From assembly GCA_900545055.1 (NCBI GenBank), contig UQXP01000016.1, forward strand, positions 1-32,917: DNA of 32,917 bases, given 5' to 3'. The translations under genes and the position numbers were made by a program. Each line of letters opens with the position of its first letter. Position 1 is the first letter of the stretch. This document shows positions 1-6,581 of this stretch, in pieces. Below the pieces are notes generated by a model that ran no database searches, was not told where the DNA came from, and was given only the letters and a program-made list of their open reading frames with translations. The DNA is from an uncultured Collinsella sp. GTDB taxonomy: Bacteria; Actinomycetota; Coriobacteriia; Coriobacteriales; Coriobacteriaceae.

Positions 1-15
1 TAAAGCCGTTTGTCT

Positions 16-73
16 CCACCCGCGTAGCGGGTGGTTTAAAGCTGGCCGCTGCGCGCCCAGCAGACTAAAGTCT
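16..73. repeat. Cluster of three small hairpins, possibly a remnant of a mobile-element end
   Basis: Three inverted repeats follow one another: CCACCCGC/GCGGGTGG at 16-23 and 27-34 with loop GTA, an imperfect 9-bp pair at 41-49 and 53-61, and AGACT/AGTCT at 62-66 and 69-73. Short-loop hairpins like these, with flanking TAAAGCC and CTAAAGTC words, resemble the subterminal structures of IS200/IS605-type elements. No transposase is visible and the window edge cuts the context, so the assignment is tentative. Confidence 0.35.
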
Positions 74-80
74 TGAAAGC

Positions 81-114
81 AAAAAACGGCGGCCCCGCAG
101 CAGGGCCGCCGTTT
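81..114 (-). terminator. Rho-independent terminator of the arsenic-type operon
   Basis: On the minus strand a 12-bp stem (84-95 paired with 103-114) with a 7-nt loop is followed by a run of six T. It lies 45 bp after the stop codon of the thioredoxin-like gene and closes the permease-thioredoxin transcript. Confidence 0.85.
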
Positions 115-158
115 CGACTGGTCGGAATATGTCATTCGCTACCAGCAAGCTTACCGTC

Positions 159-500
159 TCACTCGCCTCGCGCCTTGACGATGACGTCGCGCGCCTGCTC
201 TGTGGTGAGCACGCGCCCCGCCGACACGACACGGCCGTCGACCATGAGCGCCGGGGTGCTCATGACGCCGAGCGCGGCAATCTGGGCGATGTCGTAGATG
301 TGCGAGACCTCCTCGGCGGAGCCCATCTCGGTGAGCGCCGTGCGCACCGCGCCCTCGAGCTTCTCGCAGTTGCAGCAGCCTGAGCCAAGGACCACGACAC
401 CCGTCGGCACGCCCTGAGGCCCGGCGGTGTCGCACCCGCATGCCGTGCCGCCGCAGCCGCAGGTCTCGGGCTCCGTCTTCTTCTTTCCAAACAGTCCCAA
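159..500 (-). CDS. Small thioredoxin-fold redox protein with Cys-rich N-terminus
   Basis: This 113-residue protein matches the small 'redox-active disulfide protein 2' thioredoxin family. It has a beta strand, then GSGCCNCEKL with a CxxC pair (C42, C45), and a cis-proline region STPALMVDG (about 81-89). The N-terminal extension is unusual: it is Lys-rich, then has four cysteines in CGCGGTACGC (14-23), which suggests metal or metalloid binding. The start is a TTG with a GGAG-type site six bases upstream. It follows the permease gene by 21 bp, so the two are probably co-transcribed and co-regulated by ArsR. A role in thiol redox chemistry supporting metalloid export is inferred from context; the substrate cannot be read from the sequence. 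Confidence 0.8.
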   Translation of the reverse strand: MGLFGKKKTEPETCGCGGTACGCDTAGPQGVPTGVVVLGSGCCNCEKLEGAVRTALTEMGSAEEVSHIYDIAQIAALGVMSTPALMVDGRVVSAGRVLTTEQARDVIVKARGE

Positions 501-522
501 GTCTGTCTCCTCTCTCTGGTGC

Positions 523-1521
523 CTATACCAGCATGGGTGAAATGGCGTTGAACAGATATCCGACGGCGATGATGCCGGCGAGGCATATGCCGAGAAACGC
601 CGCGAAGAGCTTCGGCTTGATGGCCTTGCTGATCATGATGAACTCCGGCAGGCTCACCGTGGTGACCGACATCATGAACGCGAGCGTAGTGCCAAGGAGA
701 GCCCCCTTGGCGAGCAGCGCCTCGGCGATGGGGATGGTGCCGAAGATGTCGGCGTAGATGGGGGCGGCCACGACCGTCGCGAGCAGTACGCCGAACGGGT
801 TGTCTCCGCCGAGTACGCGCTGCACGAGGCCGGCGGGAATCCAGTTGTGAATAAGGGCGCCGACGCCCACGCCGATGAGGATGTACGGGAAGACCTTCTT
901 GAAGGTGGAGCGCATCTCGCCGGCGGCGAAAGTGAGCCGGTCGCGCTGGGAGAGCTCCTGCCCCTCCTCGGCGGCGACGGCCCCCGAGACGGTGATGCGC
1001 ACCTGGTCCTCGAGGTGCATGCGGTCGATGATTGCGCCGCCCACGATGGCGACGACGAGGCCGAAGACCGCGTAGAGCACGGCGACCTGCGCCCCGAAGA
1101 TGCTCATGAGCAGCATGAGACTCGCGAGGTCGACCATCGGCGACGAGATGAGGAACGCGAAGGTGGTGCCGAGCGGGAGCCCGGCGCTCGTGAAGCCGAG
1201 GAAGATGGGCACCGACGAGCACGAGCAGAAGGGCGTCACCGTGCCGAGCAGCGCCGCCACGGTGCTCGCGCCGATGCCGTGAAAGCGCCCGAGGATCCTG
1301 CGGCTTCGCTCGGGCGGGAAGTAGCTCTGGATGTAGGAAATGCCGAAGATGAGCACGCAAAGCAAGATGGTGATCTTAAGGGTGTCGTAGATGAAGAACT
1401 GCAGGCTGCCGCCGACCCGACCGCTGACGTCGAGCCCCGTCGCCGTGAGTCCGGCGGTTACGAGGTCGCTCAGCCACCGCATGCCGAGGAACTGCTGCTG
1501 TATGAAGTCCCAGATTCCCAT
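523..1521 (-). CDS. ArsP/YraQ-like permease (COG0701, UPF0718)
   Basis: This is a 332-residue polytopic membrane protein with about eight hydrophobic segments in two similar halves. The first half carries the family signature TPFCSCSSVPIFLGF (about 96-110) with C99 and C101, the cysteine pair implicated in trivalent organoarsenical binding in ArsP. The second half has the matching helix-breaking segment near VSLPEF. A GGAGG site precedes the ATG at 1521. It has its own upstream region: arsR ends in a terminator, and an ArsR-type operator lies between the two genes. Family members export methylarsenite or related metalloids, or are uncharacterised permeases. With ArsR and ArsC beside it, a metalloid efflux role is likely, but arsenite versus organoarsenical specificity is not decidable here. 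Confidence 0.85.
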   Translation of the reverse strand: MGIWDFIQQQFLGMRWLSDLVTAGLTATGLDVSGRVGGSLQFFIYDTLKITILLCVLIFGISYIQSYFPPERSRRILGRFHGIGASTVAALLGTVTPFCSCSSVPIFLGFTSAGLPLGTTFAFLISSPMVDLASLMLLMSIFGAQVAVLYAVFGLVVAIVGGAIIDRMHLEDQVRITVSGAVAAEEGQELSQRDRLTFAAGEMRSTFKKVFPYILIGVGVGALIHNWIPAGLVQRVLGGDNPFGVLLATVVAAPIYADIFGTIPIAEALLAKGALLGTTLAFMMSVTTVSLPEFIMISKAIKPKLFAAFLGICLAGIIAVGYLFNAISPMLV

Positions 1522-1539
1522 GGGTTCCTCCGATTCGTT

Positions 1540-1560
1540 GTTATATCAAGAAAAATTGAT
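1540..1560 (-). promoter_or_regulatory. ArsR-type operator and -10 box before the permease gene
   Basis: The segment 1545-1560 reads ATCAA-N6-TTGAT, a perfect 5+5 dyad of the kind bound by ArsR/SmtB repressors. On the minus strand a TATAAC -10-like box (1540-1545) overlaps its edge, 19 bp before the start codon. Binding there would block RNA polymerase. No good -35 box is visible. Confidence 0.65.
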
Positions 1561-1572
1561 GGGTAAGCGTCG

Positions 1573-1594
1573 AAAAAAGGGCGCCGAGGCGCCC
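1573..1594 (-). terminator. Rho-independent terminator of arsR
   Basis: The GGGCGCC/GGCGCCC stem at 1579-1594 is followed on the minus strand by six T (1573-1578). It starts 10 bp after the arsR stop and separates arsR from the permease gene. Confidence 0.85.
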
Positions 1595-1603
1595 GTCGCG
1601 GCA

Positions 1604-1909
1604 CTACGGGCAGCACTTCTTCTCGCGGGCGCGCGGGCGCGGCGCGGTCGCCTCGTCGAGCGCCTCCAGCGCGCGGGCGCGCCCCGCCGGGCTAATGGCG
1701 TAGTGCGTCCACTTGCCCTCCTGCCAAGACGTTACAAGACCGGAGTCACAGAGGATCTTCATGTGATAGGAGAGGCCGGACTGGGTGCAGCCGAGCCGCT
1801 TCTGCAGCTCACAGGCGCACAGCTCTCCCTCTCGCAGCGCCTCGAGCACGGTCACGCGCTTCGGGTCGCACAGTGCCTTGAAGATGCGCGCGATCTTTTC
1901 CGTCTCCAT
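1604..1909 (-). CDS. arsR: ArsR/SmtB-family metalloid-responsive repressor
   Basis: This 101-residue winged-helix regulator has the typical ArsR layout: LCDPKRVTVLEAL helix, then ELCACEL (29-35) holding the C31-x-C33 pair that senses As(III)/Sb(III) in classical ArsR proteins. The recognition helix is TQSGLSYHMKIL (42-53), and the wing is around SWQEGKWTHYAI. A further Cys pair sits at the extreme C-terminus (KKCCP) and may add ligands. A GGAGG site precedes the ATG. The gene is divergent from arsC, and a near-consensus operator lies just downstream of its own -10 box, which indicates autorepression relieved by metalloid binding. Confidence 0.92.
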   Translation of the reverse strand: METEKIARIFKALCDPKRVTVLEALREGELCACELQKRLGCTQSGLSYHMKILCDSGLVTSWQEGKWTHYAISPAGRARALEALDEATAPRPRAREKKCCP

Positions 1910-1923
1910 CGTGCCTCCAATAC

Positions 1924-1971
1924 ATTAAAATATCTTGATATGAATCATAGGCGCACCAAGCGGCATGTCAA
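1924..1971 (-). promoter_or_regulatory. arsR promoter with overlapping operator
   Basis: On the minus strand a consensus -35 TTGACA (1966-1971), a 16-bp spacer and a -10 TATGAT (1944-1949) form a strong sigma-70-type promoter. Immediately downstream, at the expected transcription start, 1924-1939 reads ATTAA-N6-TTGAT, one mismatch from the dyad in front of the permease gene. Placement over the start site fits autorepression. No equally clear promoter for the divergent arsC is visible. Confidence 0.75.
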
Positions 1972-2024
1972 GCACTTTTTGGTGACCCAGACAATAAAAA
2001 TCAACTGAGAAGGCTGGAGTATCG

Positions 2025-2459
2025 ATGGACAAAGAACGCGCACGGCGGACGAGGGTAGCGTTCGTCTGCACGCACAACGCTTGCCGGAGCCAGATGGCGG
2101 AGGCTATCGCCCACGAAATTGCCAGTGACGTCATCGACCCGTGCTCTGCGGGAACCGACCCGGTCGCGGCGGTGAACACCGGCGCCCTGCGAGCTCTGCA
2201 GGACCTGTATGGCATCGACGGTGCGAAGCTTCGCCCCAAGGCGCTCTCCGAGCTCGGGCCGGTCGATATCGTGGTGACAATGGGCTGCGGCGTGCGCTGC
2301 CCGGTGCTGCCGTGCGTCCACCGGGAGGACTGGGGGCTCGCCGACCCCACCGGCTTGGGCGAGACCACTTTCGAGGAGACGGCACAGGCTATCGAGCGGC
2401 ATGTTCTCGACCTTGCACGTCGCGTCACGCACGGCGACCTCACTAAAGCCGTTCAATGA
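2025..2459 (+). CDS. arsC: Arsenate reductase, low-molecular-weight phosphatase type
   Basis: This 144-residue protein has the LMW-phosphatase P-loop CTHNACRS (C15-x5-R21) right after the first strand, SAGT at about 41-44, and a DP general-acid loop in DWGLADPTG (102-110). C88, C92 and C97 in GCGVRCPVLPC are positioned for the disulfide relay that distinguishes arsenate reductases from tyrosine phosphatases. It reduces As(V) to As(III) in the cytoplasm, with electrons from thioredoxin or a low-molecular-weight thiol. A GGAG site precedes the ATG. It is transcribed away from arsR. The resulting As(III) would normally need an efflux pump, and here the only candidate is the ArsP-like permease. 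Confidence 0.88.
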   Translation: MDKERARRTRVAFVCTHNACRSQMAEAIAHEIASDVIDPCSAGTDPVAAVNTGALRALQDLYGIDGAKLRPKALSELGPVDIVVTMGCGVRCPVLPCVHREDWGLADPTGLGETTFEETAQAIERHVLDLARRVTHGDLTKAVQ

Positions 2460-2782
2460 GCTCCGAGATTTACGACGGATGAATTTGATATTCAAGGGTG
2501 GAGAACAGGGATATATCGTTCGTCGCGATAAGTTGCTGCATGAGCGCCTCCGCGCAATACTCTAATCGATAGTTTAGACCAACGCCCTCCCCCAACGGGC
2601 CAGTGCGCTCGGAGAAGGACGTGTGGACAAACCGACGGGCCGGTCTCACCCGGTCGATTACCCCGCCATCCTCGGCAGGAACTCCCCCGTATCGCACGTC
2701 GATGTAACCGCGGTGACTCGCACCGATCCCTCTCCAACGTCAGCCGCGTCCCAAGTTTGCTACCCTCGGCCTTTCCGGAAGA
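2460..2782. other. Intergenic stretch without a supported gene
   Basis: About 320 bp lie between the arsC stop and the first inverted-repeat module. Short minus-strand reading frames of 75-98 codons exist here but have no recognisable domain and no convincing ribosome binding site. No terminator with a T-run is seen directly after arsC. Confidence 0.5.
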
Positions 2783-2918
2783 TCTCAATCTGTAACATCT
2801 AGACCTACTTTTGGGTCCCAGCTGTTACAGATCAAGACAGACGGGAGCCACTCTGCCCTAACGTCTCAATCTGTAACAGATACCCGCTCAAATCGAGTCT
2901 AGGTGTTACAGATTGAGA
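2783..2918. repeat. Array of two 55-bp inverted-repeat modules
   Basis: Each module is TCTCAATCTGTAACA, a 25-nt non-conserved centre, then the reverse complement TGTTACAGATTGAGA (or a 2-base variant). Module 1 is 2783-2837 and module 2 is 2864-2918, with starts 81 bp apart and a 26-bp gap. The 15-bp arms therefore alternate in orientation about every 40 bp. The same module recurs three times at 25147-25362 with the same dimensions. No gene overlaps them. Confidence 0.9.
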
Positions 2919-2969
2919 TTTTGATTTGGTTGGCTGAGGACGGGGCCGAAAGCATGGTCCCCGGATAGC

Positions 2970-2998
2970 AAAAAAGCCCGCCGGCTAAGCCGACGAGC
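2970..2998 (-). terminator. Terminator downstream of the initiator tRNA gene
   Basis: The minus strand has a GC-rich stem (about 2976-2985 with 2989-2998, one or two mismatches) followed by a run of six T. It begins 11 bp after the tRNA 3' end. Confidence 0.8.
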
Positions 2999-3008
2999 TA
3001 CAAGTTCT

Positions 3009-3085
3009 TGGTCGCGGGGGCAGGATTTGAACCTACGACCTCCGGGTTATGAGCCCGGCGAGCTACCAGACTGCTCCACCCCGCA
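3009..3085 (-). tRNA. Initiator tRNA-fMet (anticodon CAT)
   Basis: A complete 77-nt cloverleaf on the minus strand includes an encoded CCA. The acceptor stem is 3079-3085 with 3013-3019, the anticodon loop is CTCATAA, and the T loop is TTCAAAT. Three consecutive G:C pairs at the bottom of the anticodon stem (GGG before and CCC after the loop) are the initiator hallmark. The 1:72 position is T-G, a weak wobble rather than a Watson-Crick pair, consistent with an initiator. A terminator follows. Confidence 0.95.
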
Positions 3086-3229
3086 ATGTCTGGACGCACC
3101 GTGTGCGCAAGAAAGAATATTACGCGGGAGTTCGGTAAACGGCAAGGAAAATCTCGTAGAGCATAATTCCTTCATATCTTGAGCATCCCTGGCGCGAAGA
3201 GTCCAGGGTCCGCGACGCTCCTAGGCCAT

Positions 3230-4405
3230 CTAGTCAAACGGCACCTCGTCGTCGGACAATATGGCCGCGTCACAGTCTTCGGGCCCATCGGCTACACAGT
3301 ACTCAAACACGCGATACCTCTCGGCACGCTCACGGGCGGCGGCCGACGCCAGCTCAAACGCGCGGTCGAGCGACATACCGCACATGAGCTGATATTCCAG
3401 CTCTACTGTAAAGTCGCCGCCAACGTCATTTGCCACATCGCCGGCGCGCATACGCAGCTCATCGCTCCACGGCAACACGACCTTTCGATCGTCGTCCTCG
3501 CCCGCAAAGGATGTTCCCATCGCGGCGAGACGCTCGGCCGTCACGTCCTCCACGATGCCGTGGCGAAAATCGCTCAGCATAATCCTCTCGGTGTTAAGCA
3601 GCGCCACCAGCGTCTTATCTTCATCTGTGCTTGCCGTGGGCAATGCGCGTAAGTGTTTAGCCGCGGCAAGACACAGCGCCGGCATGTCGTCCATATCGAT
3701 ATTCCGGTTCGTGAACAAGCCGATCATCTCGCGATTGTACGTCTTCGGTACGCCATGGGAACCGGCACCCCACGTCGCAAGCTGCTCAAGCATACCGTCG
3801 GTCGCCATGAGCACGCTTTCTGCGCCCGCCGCGTAGCCAAACTCCCAATGATAGGAATCGTGCAGCGGAAAAGGTTGGCACGACAACGGACCGCGATGCA
3901 TATGCGTCAGGACAAACGGATCGCCCACAGGGTCCACGCCAATTGCACCGGAATCTCCGGCGTTGCCATACCAGACGCACGCGCCATCCCATACCACCAG
4001 GCAAAGTGTGCAGGCAAACGAAGTGATGTCGGCGGCAGGCTGATCGATGGCCGCATTCGCAACCGCACGAAGTGCCTGCTCAAAGACGCCCTTAAGAGCA
4101 GAGGCGTCGCCGGGCACCAACTCCCCTCGACGATATGTCTCGGCCGCAGCATCGACGGCGGCCTCGCTGGCAAGACGGGCGCCTTCGGCGCTCAAAATCA
4201 TAGACGACCGCCCATCCGCCACCGCGGCGACGATCGCCTGACGATGCGTCGTGCCGCCCGTCGTGCCGTCCTCCGGGTTGGTCGGCGGCGTCTCGCCCGC
4301 CGCACAGGACAATTCGACGGTTCGCATGCAACAGTAGTCCTGATTGCCACGCCCCTGAATCTCGTGCCTAATGCCCGCCACGCTCGCTTCGTAGTGAATC
4401 AACAT
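3230..4405 (-). CDS. PP2C-family serine/threonine phosphatase-like protein
   Basis: This 391-residue protein shows PP2C_2 motifs in order: GRGNQDY (18-24, metal-ligand Asp at 23), VADGRSS (62-68, Asp 64), a GNAGDSGAIGV strand (around 145-155), ATDGMLEQL (near 200), and TDEDKTLVALL at the end of the catalytic domain. These Asp residues would bind the two Mn/Mg ions. The second motif is DGRSS instead of the usual DGxGG, so activity may be altered. About 120 further residues after the catalytic core form an acidic, helical C-terminal region of unknown role. No membrane segment or signal peptide is seen. An AAGGAG site precedes the ATG at 4405. No partner kinase gene is in the window. Confidence 0.75.
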   Translation of the reverse strand: MLIHYEASVAGIRHEIQGRGNQDYCCMRTVELSCAAGETPPTNPEDGTTGGTTHRQAIVAAVADGRSSMILSAEGARLASEAAVDAAAETYRRGELVPGDASALKGVFEQALRAVANAAIDQPAADITSFACTLCLVVWDGACVWYGNAGDSGAIGVDPVGDPFVLTHMHRGPLSCQPFPLHDSYHWEFGYAAGAESVLMATDGMLEQLATWGAGSHGVPKTYNREMIGLFTNRNIDMDDMPALCLAAAKHLRALPTASTDEDKTLVALLNTERIMLSDFRHGIVEDVTAERLAAMGTSFAGEDDDRKVVLPWSDELRMRAGDVANDVGGDFTVELEYQLMCGMSLDRAFELASAAARERAERYRVFEYCVADGPEDCDAAILSDDEVPFD

Positions 4406-4616
4406 GTCTGCTCCTTCTTGTCTGCACCAGCCGGACGCGGCGGGCTCTGGTTCGTCCGGCGCCGCGTCCAGGGTCTGCTCCCCGCGGGCTTGGACCGCCC
4501 GCTTCGTCGCTGACAGTCTGGCAGGAGGTAATGGCGGGCAACCCTACACGGTTCAGCTGAGCGCAGGCCCGGCAATCGACATTGGCGAATCGCGGCACAG
4601 CGGCGCCGGCGTCGCG

Positions 4617-4622
4617 TATACA
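4617..4622 (+). promoter_or_regulatory. Probable -10 box of coaX
   Basis: TATACA within GCGTATACAATGG lies 39 bp before the coaX start, which has a GGGAG ribosome binding site. No convincing -35 hexamer is found at 16-18 bp spacing, so this is a -10-only assignment. Confidence 0.4.
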
Positions 4623-4660
4623 ATGGTGCGCGTCCTTTTACGCCAACACCGGGAGTAGAC

Positions 4661-5434
4661 ATGCTGCTCGCTATCGATATGGGAAACACGCAGACGGCCA
4701 TGGGCCTGTTCGACGGCGCCGAGCTGGTGCGGTCGTGGCGCATGCCCACCGACCGCACCTATACCGCCGACGAAATCCACGTGCGCCTGATGGGTTTCTT
4801 TAAGATGTACGGCCTGTCGCTCGACACGGTCGACGCGATTGCCTTCGCCGGCGTGGTGCCGCAGCTCTCGCGCGAGTGGCACACCGTGGCCGACCGCATC
4901 GCGGCGGACGCCATCGTCATCGGGCCGCAGACGGCCGCCGTGACCAAGCTGCGTACGGCACGCCCCCAGGCCGTAGGAGCCGACCGCATCGCCAACGCCG
5001 TTGCGGCCGAGACCTTCTACGGCGCGCCGGCGATCGTGGTGGACTTTGGCACCGCGACCAATATCGACGTCATTGATGAGGACGGTTATTACATTGGCGG
5101 AGCGATCGCGCCGGGCATCCGCATCTCCATGGACGCGCTTGCCGCCCGCGCCGCCAAGCTCGCCAGCGTGCCGCTCGAGACGCCCGAGCACGCCATCGGC
5201 CGCGACACCGAGGAGTGCATCAAGGTCGGCGCCGTGATGGGCGCCGCCGCCATGGCCGAAGGCCTGGTCGCGCGCATGAAGCGTGAGCTGGGACGCGAGG
5301 ACGCCACCGTTATCGCCACAGGCGGTCTCGCTGGCATCGTCGCCGATTCGACCGATGCCTTCGACGTGGTCGACGGACAGCTCACCATCAAGGGTATCTG
5401 CGAAATCTATCGCCGCATGCAGAAGCTGGGATAG
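4661..5434 (+). CDS. coaX: Type III pantothenate kinase
   Basis: At 257 residues this has the usual CoaX length. ASKHA-fold motifs are visible: the N-terminal phosphate loop AIDMGNTQT (4-12) with D6, GADRI (106-110), DFGTATN (128-134) with the catalytic-region Asp 128, GGAIAPGI (146-153), and the second nucleotide-binding strand ATGGLA near the C-terminus. It phosphorylates pantothenate with ATP in the first committed step of CoA synthesis and, unlike CoaA, is typically insensitive to CoA feedback. It stands alone, divergent from the PP2C gene. A GGGAG site precedes the ATG. Confidence 0.96.
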   Translation: MLLAIDMGNTQTAMGLFDGAELVRSWRMPTDRTYTADEIHVRLMGFFKMYGLSLDTVDAIAFAGVVPQLSREWHTVADRIAADAIVIGPQTAAVTKLRTARPQAVGADRIANAVAAETFYGAPAIVVDFGTATNIDVIDEDGYYIGGAIAPGIRISMDALAARAAKLASVPLETPEHAIGRDTEECIKVGAVMGAAAMAEGLVARMKRELGREDATVIATGGLAGIVADSTDAFDVVDGQLTIKGICEIYRRMQKLG

Positions 5435-5637
5435 GGCAGGGACCGGAGCCAAGCGTGAACACTGCCTTATCCCCTCAGTTTCTCTGACGCACGAACTAGG
5501 TGACTCTAGTTCTCCAACCTCTCCGTGAGCCAGATCAAGGGACTACGTTTCATCAAAACAGAAAGACCGACACAAATGCGACAGCGTCGCTTTCGTATCG
5601 CGACGCCGCCCCTCGGCAAACGCGGCGTAGTGTTGCA

Positions 5638-6555
5638 CTAGGCCCGAATGCCAGACGCACAAGCACGGCCTCCGTCCGCATCCCGCCTTTCGAGGGCATC
5701 CGCAAGCACTTGATAGTAGATAAACGGATCCTGCGCCGCAGCGAGGCCCGACACCTGCCCGTCGCCGGTCTCCACCACAATCCAGGTTCCATCCGCTCGC
5801 TCCGCAAAGTCCACGGTGTAGTAGGGGCTCCCAAGATTTGAGCACGCCAGTACAAGCTCCTCGGGCGGCTTCGCAACATTGGTCGGCTGATTTGAATTCC
5901 GGCATACGTTGAGGAGATTCCCGTCGAGATAGAAAGCTCTCCATTCATTCGTTGCACCACCGTAGCGGGCCAGATCAACGTACTCTTTGCAGACAATACC
6001 GACCGTGAAAAGATCCCCGCGGAGCCTGACGAACTCTTTAACAATCCCGTCCATGCGCTCCTGGCTCACGGGGGTGTGAAAGCTAACGGGAAACCTCGTC
6101 CCTTTGACCGACTTTACATAGTCCTTGACCATAAACTCCGTGAACATGCGGTTGATTACCCCCGCATCAGCCCGATGGCCTAGAAAAGCAACGAGCCGCG
6201 GAGCATGGACCTTCAAGGCATCGTTCCGCATGTAAGCAAGCGGGAACATGTGGAACTCCTCGTATGCGTCCGGCGATGTCAGAGGGCAGAGCCCTTTCTC
6301 CCTCAAAGCGGTAAAGAAAGCCCCGTATCGGTCTGGCTTCATCATCCAACCTCGATACACCAACGGCAACGCTTCATCAAGAAAAGGGCGATCGAGCGCA
6401 AGCTCTCCACGTTCCTCGAACAGTTCCAGATCGAAAAGCCCCACGTCAAGACGCCCCTCAGCACACGCAGACTCATATTCGATGCGCATCGACCCATCTG
6501 GAGCTATCTTTTCAAAATAGTCAGCTGGAAAGAGTACGTTGGCAACCCTTGGCAT
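5638..6555 (-). CDS. ATP-grasp domain protein (R2K clade, DUF4343-like)
   Basis: A 305-residue protein results from the internal ATG at 6555. A GTG at 6585 would add ten residues but overlaps the serpin stop, while the ATG has a strong GAAGGGGG site. The N-terminus MPRVANVLFP leads into an R2K-type ATP-grasp fold. FMVKDYVKSVKG supplies the nucleotide-binding lysines, and TNEWRAFYLDG and the C-terminal WIVVETGDGQVSGL carry the acidic metal-binding residues. ATP-grasp enzymes ligate a carboxylate to an amine or thiol through an acyl-phosphate. The substrate of the DUF4343/R2K group is not established. It lies 26 bp after the serpin gene on the same strand, so they are likely co-transcribed. No obvious terminator follows. 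Confidence 0.72.
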   Translation of the reverse strand: MPRVANVLFPADYFEKIAPDGSMRIEYESACAEGRLDVGLFDLELFEERGELALDRPFLDEALPLVYRGWMMKPDRYGAFFTALREKGLCPLTSPDAYEEFHMFPLAYMRNDALKVHAPRLVAFLGHRADAGVINRMFTEFMVKDYVKSVKGTRFPVSFHTPVSQERMDGIVKEFVRLRGDLFTVGIVCKEYVDLARYGGATNEWRAFYLDGNLLNVCRNSNQPTNVAKPPEELVLACSNLGSPYYTVDFAERADGTWIVVETGDGQVSGLAAAQDPFIYYQVLADALERRDADGGRACASGIRA

Positions 6556-6581
6556 AGCAGCCCCCTTCGCAAACCTCAACC

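Noticed and set aside
2470..2788. Minus-strand reading frames of 75 and 98 codons between arsC and the repeat modules
   Set aside because: They overlap each other in different frames, lack ribosome binding sites and show no recognisable domain. The 75-codon frame reads plausibly at its C-terminal half, so a decayed gene fragment cannot be excluded, but nothing supports a call.
5435..5637. Regulatory RNA or terminator between coaX and the ATP-grasp gene
   Set aside because: GAACTAG/CTAGTTC (about 5491-5510) and GCGTCGC/GCGACGC (about 5586-5607) pair weakly and neither has a T-run.
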